Positions 61,107-64,000 of a stretch of 64,000 nucleotides of DNA are shown here, one piece after another. This stretch comes from Sphingobacterium sp. UBA7855. Its GTDB lineage: Bacteria; Bacteroidota; Bacteroidia; Sphingobacteriales; Sphingobacteriaceae. The first letter of the stretch is position 1, and every line of letters begins with the position of its first letter. The stretch spans positions 62,001-126,000 of the forward strand of contig DLST01000020.1 of NCBI GenBank assembly GCA_002500745.1, given 5' to 3'. The notes below the pieces were generated by a model, which made no database searches, was not told the origin of the DNA, and saw only the letters and a list, made by a program, of their open reading frames with translations. Made by a program: the position numbers and the translations under genes.

Positions 61107-61141
61107 TTCCGCCCAGAATTAGCTCTAATTACTGGGCGGAA
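61107..61141. terminator. Bidirectional terminator
   Basis: TTCCGCCCAG (61107-61116) pairs with CTGGGCGGAA (61132-61141), with inner pairing AATTA/TAATT. It lies 36 bp after the SGBP gene and 125 bp past the convergent AraC gene end. A/T tracts flank it on both sides. Confidence 0.8.
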
Positions 61142-61266
61142 TAATTTTATTCACAACCGCCTCTTCGAATATTCCATCTGCCCTATTTACTGGAAGATAT
61201 AGAATATCTTATGGTAAGCATTGGATCGGCAATCTGGTAGGTTTTTTAGCTCGATATCGGCTTTAT

Positions 61267-62127
61267 TTAAGCCTTGTAAGCTTCTTTCGATATATTTTGA
61301 TGCGCAGTATTGCGATAACCTTTTAAGCTCAAACCTTTATGTCTTTTGAAGAACTTATTGATATGGCTTTCATCTGCAAACCCAAATTCATCGGCTAATT
61401 CATGAACCCTTTTGTCACTAAACCGTAATCTATGTTCTATCAAACGAATACGATAAGAGGATATATAACTTTGGATGGTTTCGCCGCATTGTTTTCTAAA
61501 ATAAGTACCGAGGTAAGTTGGAGCTACACCGAACTGATTAGCAATTGCAGAAATTTTCAGTAATTCTGGCTCTCGAATATTTTCCTGTATATAATCTAGT
61601 ATCTGCAATATTCGACCGTCTGATTTAGAGGAGATGCCCTTAGGCTTCATCACAGCAATATTTCTTCCTGCAATGACAATGACAGCATTGACCAAATGAC
61701 GGTTAAGATCCTCGTTGTAGATGGATTGATGAGCTATGGCCTGTCGTAAATTCTGCATAAGTAAAGCAACCATTTCCTGATCTTCTCTATTGACAAGGAC
61801 GGAACCAGCTAAATGTGAAGCATAATATAATATACATTCCAGATGGTCAATACTTTTCCATTGGTATTCTTTTATATAGCTTTCCCTAAAACGTACCACC
61901 ATAAACTCACATATGCTTTCTAAATCAAACTCGTGACGATCATGCGGTGCAAGGAGAAACATATCACCCGCATGGTAAGCGAGCTTGTTCCCATTGACAA
62001 CGTGAACTCCACATCCCGAAATAACATAAACCAATTCAAAAAAATTAAATTCCCTGTCCCGCAATGGGCAGTGGTCCACCTTTTCATAAAAAACTTCTAT
62101 TGATTGATAAATATTTTCCTTTGGCAT
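61267..62127 (-). CDS. AraC-family transcriptional regulator
   Basis: 286 residues. Cupin-like sensor domain about 15-150 (FFELVYVISGCGVHVVNGNK, MFLLAPHDRHEFDLESICEF), then the HTH pair at about 185-280 (ISAIANQFGVAPTYLGTYFR, ELADEFGFADESHINKFFKR, HKGLSLKGYRNTA). It is divergent from the oxidoreductase gene at 62213 across an 85-bp gap with an inverted repeat, so that gene is the most likely target. A role for the SusC locus is also possible. Confidence 0.92.
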   Translation of the reverse strand: MPKENIYQSIEVFYEKVDHCPLRDREFNFFELVYVISGCGVHVVNGNKLAYHAGDMFLLAPHDRHEFDLESICEFMVVRFRESYIKEYQWKSIDHLECILYYASHLAGSVLVNREDQEMVALLMQNLRQAIAHQSIYNEDLNRHLVNAVIVIAGRNIAVMKPKGISSKSDGRILQILDYIQENIREPELLKISAIANQFGVAPTYLGTYFRKQCGETIQSYISSYRIRLIEHRLRFSDKRVHELADEFGFADESHINKFFKRHKGLSLKGYRNTAHQNISKEAYKA

Positions 62128-62153
62128 ACTACAAAACTACCAATAAATACTGT

Positions 62154-62193
62154 AAAAGTACCTGTTTTAGGGACTTTTATCGGTCTATATTTG
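62154..62193 (+). promoter_or_regulatory. Promoter and inverted repeat between AraC and oxidoreductase genes
   Basis: TATATTTG (62186-62193) is an exact -7 element 19 bp before the ATG at 62213, with TTTT about 19 bp further up. Just upstream, AAAAGTACC (62154-62162) and GGGACTTTT (62170-62178) form a nearly perfect inverted repeat over the -33 region. Repressor or activator binding is inferred from position. Confidence 0.5.
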
Positions 62194-62212
62194 CCTAACA
62201 AATAGTAAAAAA

Positions 62213-63160
62213 ATGAAAGCAATAATATTGGAAAAGTTCGGAAATACAACTGGTCTTGTTTACAAGAATATTGAAAAACCAAGTGTTAAAGCACATGAAG
62301 TTTTGATAAAGGTAAGAGCCATAAGTGTGAATCCTGTTGATGCTAAAGTCCGTAGCAGGCAAGCACCTTTAGCAGAAGAATTGGCACATCATGATCCATT
62401 GATTTTGGGGTGGGATGTTTCTGGAGAAGTGATAGAAATCGGGGATCAGGTTCATCAATTCAAAATTGGTGATGAAGTTTTCGGGATGATCAATTTTGTT
62501 GGTCACGGCAAAGCGTATGCCGAATACGTCTCTGCTCCGGCGGAGCATCTTGCTTTTAAACCGCATAACATTAGCCATATCGAAGCCGCGGCCAGTACCT
62601 TATCGGCCTTAACAGCATGGCAGGCGTTTGACAGTTATGGAAAATTGAGACCGCAAGATAAGGTTCTTATTCACGGAGCTTCGGGTGGCGTAGGGCATTT
62701 TGCTATACAAATTGCAAAACATATTGGTGCTTATGTGGTTGCAACATCATCTAATTCCAATCGAGATTTTGTACTCAGCTTGGGTGCAGATAAACACATT
62801 AATTATAAAACGACGCATTTTGAAGATGTACTTCATGACATAGATTTTGTACTAGAAACCATTGGAGGCGATAATTTCCAAAAGTCCGTAAGTGTACTAA
62901 AACCGTTTGGAACTATAGTGGCATTACCGTCTGGCCACACAAAAGACGACGAGCTTAAAGCGCAACGAAAGCAGTTACATGCCTGCTATTTCATGTCGGT
63001 TTATTCTTGCGGTGTTGATATGCAGCGAATTGCATCACTATTAGAAAGAGGTATTTTGATACCTCATATTTCTCATGTGTACAATTTCGACGAGATAGCA
63101 AAGGCACATATACACATCGAAACCGGCCGTACAGTCGGAAAAATAGTAGTCACTTTATAA
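62213..63160 (+). CDS. Quinone oxidoreductase-like medium-chain reductase
   Basis: 315 residues of the zeta-crystallin/quinone oxidoreductase branch of medium-chain reductases. N-terminal GroES-like fold (VKAHEVLIKVRAISVNPVDA, LILGWDVSGEVIEIGDQVHQ) without catalytic Zn cysteines; NADPH-binding HGASGGVGHFAIQIAKHIGA near 150-170. C-terminal end FDEIAKAHIHIETGRTVGKI is typical. Likely reduces quinones or enones with NADPH. It is divergent from the AraC gene and 62 bp upstream of a flavodoxin-fold reductase, suggesting an electrophile- or quinone-stress unit. Confidence 0.9.
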   Translation: MKAIILEKFGNTTGLVYKNIEKPSVKAHEVLIKVRAISVNPVDAKVRSRQAPLAEELAHHDPLILGWDVSGEVIEIGDQVHQFKIGDEVFGMINFVGHGKAYAEYVSAPAEHLAFKPHNISHIEAAASTLSALTAWQAFDSYGKLRPQDKVLIHGASGGVGHFAIQIAKHIGAYVVATSSNSNRDFVLSLGADKHINYKTTHFEDVLHDIDFVLETIGGDNFQKSVSVLKPFGTIVALPSGHTKDDELKAQRKQLHACYFMSVYSCGVDMQRIASLLERGILIPHISHVYNFDEIAKAHIHIETGRTVGKIVVTL

Positions 63161-63222
63161 AACGTTAAGCCATTTTACAACCAGCAAATTAAGTTATCCA
63201 ACAGCATTTTAAGTCAAACGAA

Positions 63223-63819
63223 ATGAAGAAGATAGTAGTCATCAACGGACATCCCGATAGTGATAGTTTCAACGAAGCATTAGCGCAGTCATATATTAAA
63301 TCTTCCTTAACAAATGGCGCTGATATACGTTACGTGGCCATAGGAGCATTAAATTTTAACCCCAATCTCCAGTTTGGTTATCGACAAAGGATGGACCTTG
63401 AACCAGATTTGGTAAAAGCATTCGAAGATATTCAATGGAGCCAACACCAGGTTTGGATACATCCGCTGTGGTGGATGGGTATGCCTGCAATTATGAAGGG
63501 CTTTATCGACCGTTTATTTCTACCAGGATTAGCTTTTAAAAGTGATAAAAATGGGATTAGTACAGGTCTGCTAAGTTCAAAAACAGCAAGAATTATTACC
63601 ACATCTGGCGATTTATCTTTGGATACTTATGAAGAAATTTACCATTCTTGGGGGCTGGTTCAATTGGGAAAAGGCATATTGAGATATTGTGGCGTGTCAT
63701 CCATTCAAAGCGCATTTATAGGCCCATTACACCATATGGATAGATTTGATAGGGCAAAATACCTAGAATATACAGCCTCGATGGCTTTTAATGATATAAA
63801 TATAACATCCTCAACTTAG
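63223..63819 (+). CDS. Flavodoxin-fold NAD(P)H dehydrogenase (NQO/MdaB/KefF type)
   Basis: 198 residues. N-terminal FMN/FAD phosphate site VVINGHPDSDSFNEALAQSY, then DIQWSQHQVWIHPLWWMGMP, which is the signature of this family, and AIMKGFIDRLFLPGLAFKSD. Family members reduce quinones by two electrons with NAD(P)H. The gene follows the quinone oxidoreductase-like gene by 62 bp and is probably co-transcribed, both under the divergent AraC regulator. Confidence 0.9.
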   Translation: MKKIVVINGHPDSDSFNEALAQSYIKSSLTNGADIRYVAIGALNFNPNLQFGYRQRMDLEPDLVKAFEDIQWSQHQVWIHPLWWMGMPAIMKGFIDRLFLPGLAFKSDKNGISTGLLSSKTARIITTSGDLSLDTYEEIYHSWGLVQLGKGILRYCGVSSIQSAFIGPLHHMDRFDRAKYLEYTASMAFNDINITSST

Positions 63820-63940
63820 TTATAGTTTTTTATTAGAGATTACTATAAATCGCTTTGCATATTTGATAGTTTAAAGCTCGTTTGTAGCTCCTTATATAAT
63901 GTTCCACTTTTTTAGTATCTTAACTGTAAACATCAATACC

Positions 63941-64000
63941 ATGCCGAAAAAAATTATTAGAAATCTTCAGATAGGTGTAGTGCTCTCATTGATACTGCTG
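63941..64000 (+). CDS. N terminus of a membrane protein (runs off window)
   Basis: ATG 63941 opens exactly 20 codons to the window edge: a short basic stretch (MPKKIIRNLQ) and the start of a TM helix (IGVVLSLILL). This pattern is common for membrane sensor kinases, but too little is visible to name it. Confidence 0.5.
   Translation, partial: MPKKIIRNLQIGVVLSLILL

Overview
The window reads as chromosome of a Bacteroidota bacterium, most likely a Sphingobacteriaceae member such as Sphingobacterium (inference). The signs are a SusC/SusD pair with a surface glycan-binding lipoprotein, CarboxypepD_reg-like outer-membrane receptors, LytS/LytTR two-component pairs, many SPII lipoproteins, moderate A+T, and -7 promoter elements of the TAnnTTTG type ahead of several genes. 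I saw no rRNA, tRNA, CRISPR array, integrase or intact transposase.

Layout. 1-7.4 kb: 5' part of dxs, divergent from a MocR/PdxR-type regulator, then a decayed SMR-transporter tail, GNAT enzymes, a lipoprotein, a large TPR protein and two small membrane proteins. 7.6-11.1 kb: a TPR-LytS kinase/LytTR pair and an exported-looking VOC protein. 11.1-12.1 kb: a gene graveyard. 12.2-17.3 kb: a siderophore-type TonB receptor, GNAT, a SnoaL-like protein divergent from a TetR repressor over twin palindromic operators, and a lipoprotein. 17.4-23.7 kb: an ABC exporter broken by three in-frame stops, an outer-membrane beta-barrel protein, and a divergent LytS/LytTR pair. 23.7-30.7 kb: an apparent operon of VirJ/AcvB-like hydrolase, DUF5686 protein, MprF-like aminoacyl-lipid synthase, a PAP2-like protein lacking its catalytic half, and a GNAT. 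31-39.4 kb: carbonyl metabolism (Zn alcohol dehydrogenase, aldehyde dehydrogenase, DJ-1/PfpI protein) interleaved with two paralogous PAS histidine kinases and a single-domain receiver.

39.9-54.3 kb is the most distinctive part: a copper/cytochrome island. It has three MbnP-like lipoproteins, two MbnH-like diheme cytochromes arranged as two MbnP-MbnH pairs, a SCO1/SenC copper chaperone, a Met/His-containing lipoprotein with YtkA/FixH-like character, a barrel protein whose mature N terminus starts near CDICGCG, a c-type cytochrome lipoprotein, two small CxGxC membrane proteins at either end, an AraC regulator, and a two-subunit cytochrome bd-superfamily-like complex in which both subunits carry a C-terminal haem-c domain. 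That complex is followed by a 38-codon single-TM gene that I think is a CydX-like accessory subunit. My reading is a copper-dependent periplasmic electron-transfer system: SCO and MbnP handle copper, MbnH modifies MbnP, and soluble or fused cytochromes c feed a non-quinol bd-type terminal reductase.

54.8-61.1 kb is a minimal SusC-SusD-SGBP locus with no enzymes beside it. 61.3-64 kb holds an AraC regulator divergent from a quinone-oxidoreductase-like gene and a flavodoxin-fold NAD(P)H dehydrogenase, then the first 20 codons of a membrane protein running off the edge.

A side theme is recent gene decay: several reading frames (11.4, 11.8, 17.4-19.3 and 41.7 kb) are interrupted by in-frame stops, mostly TAG.
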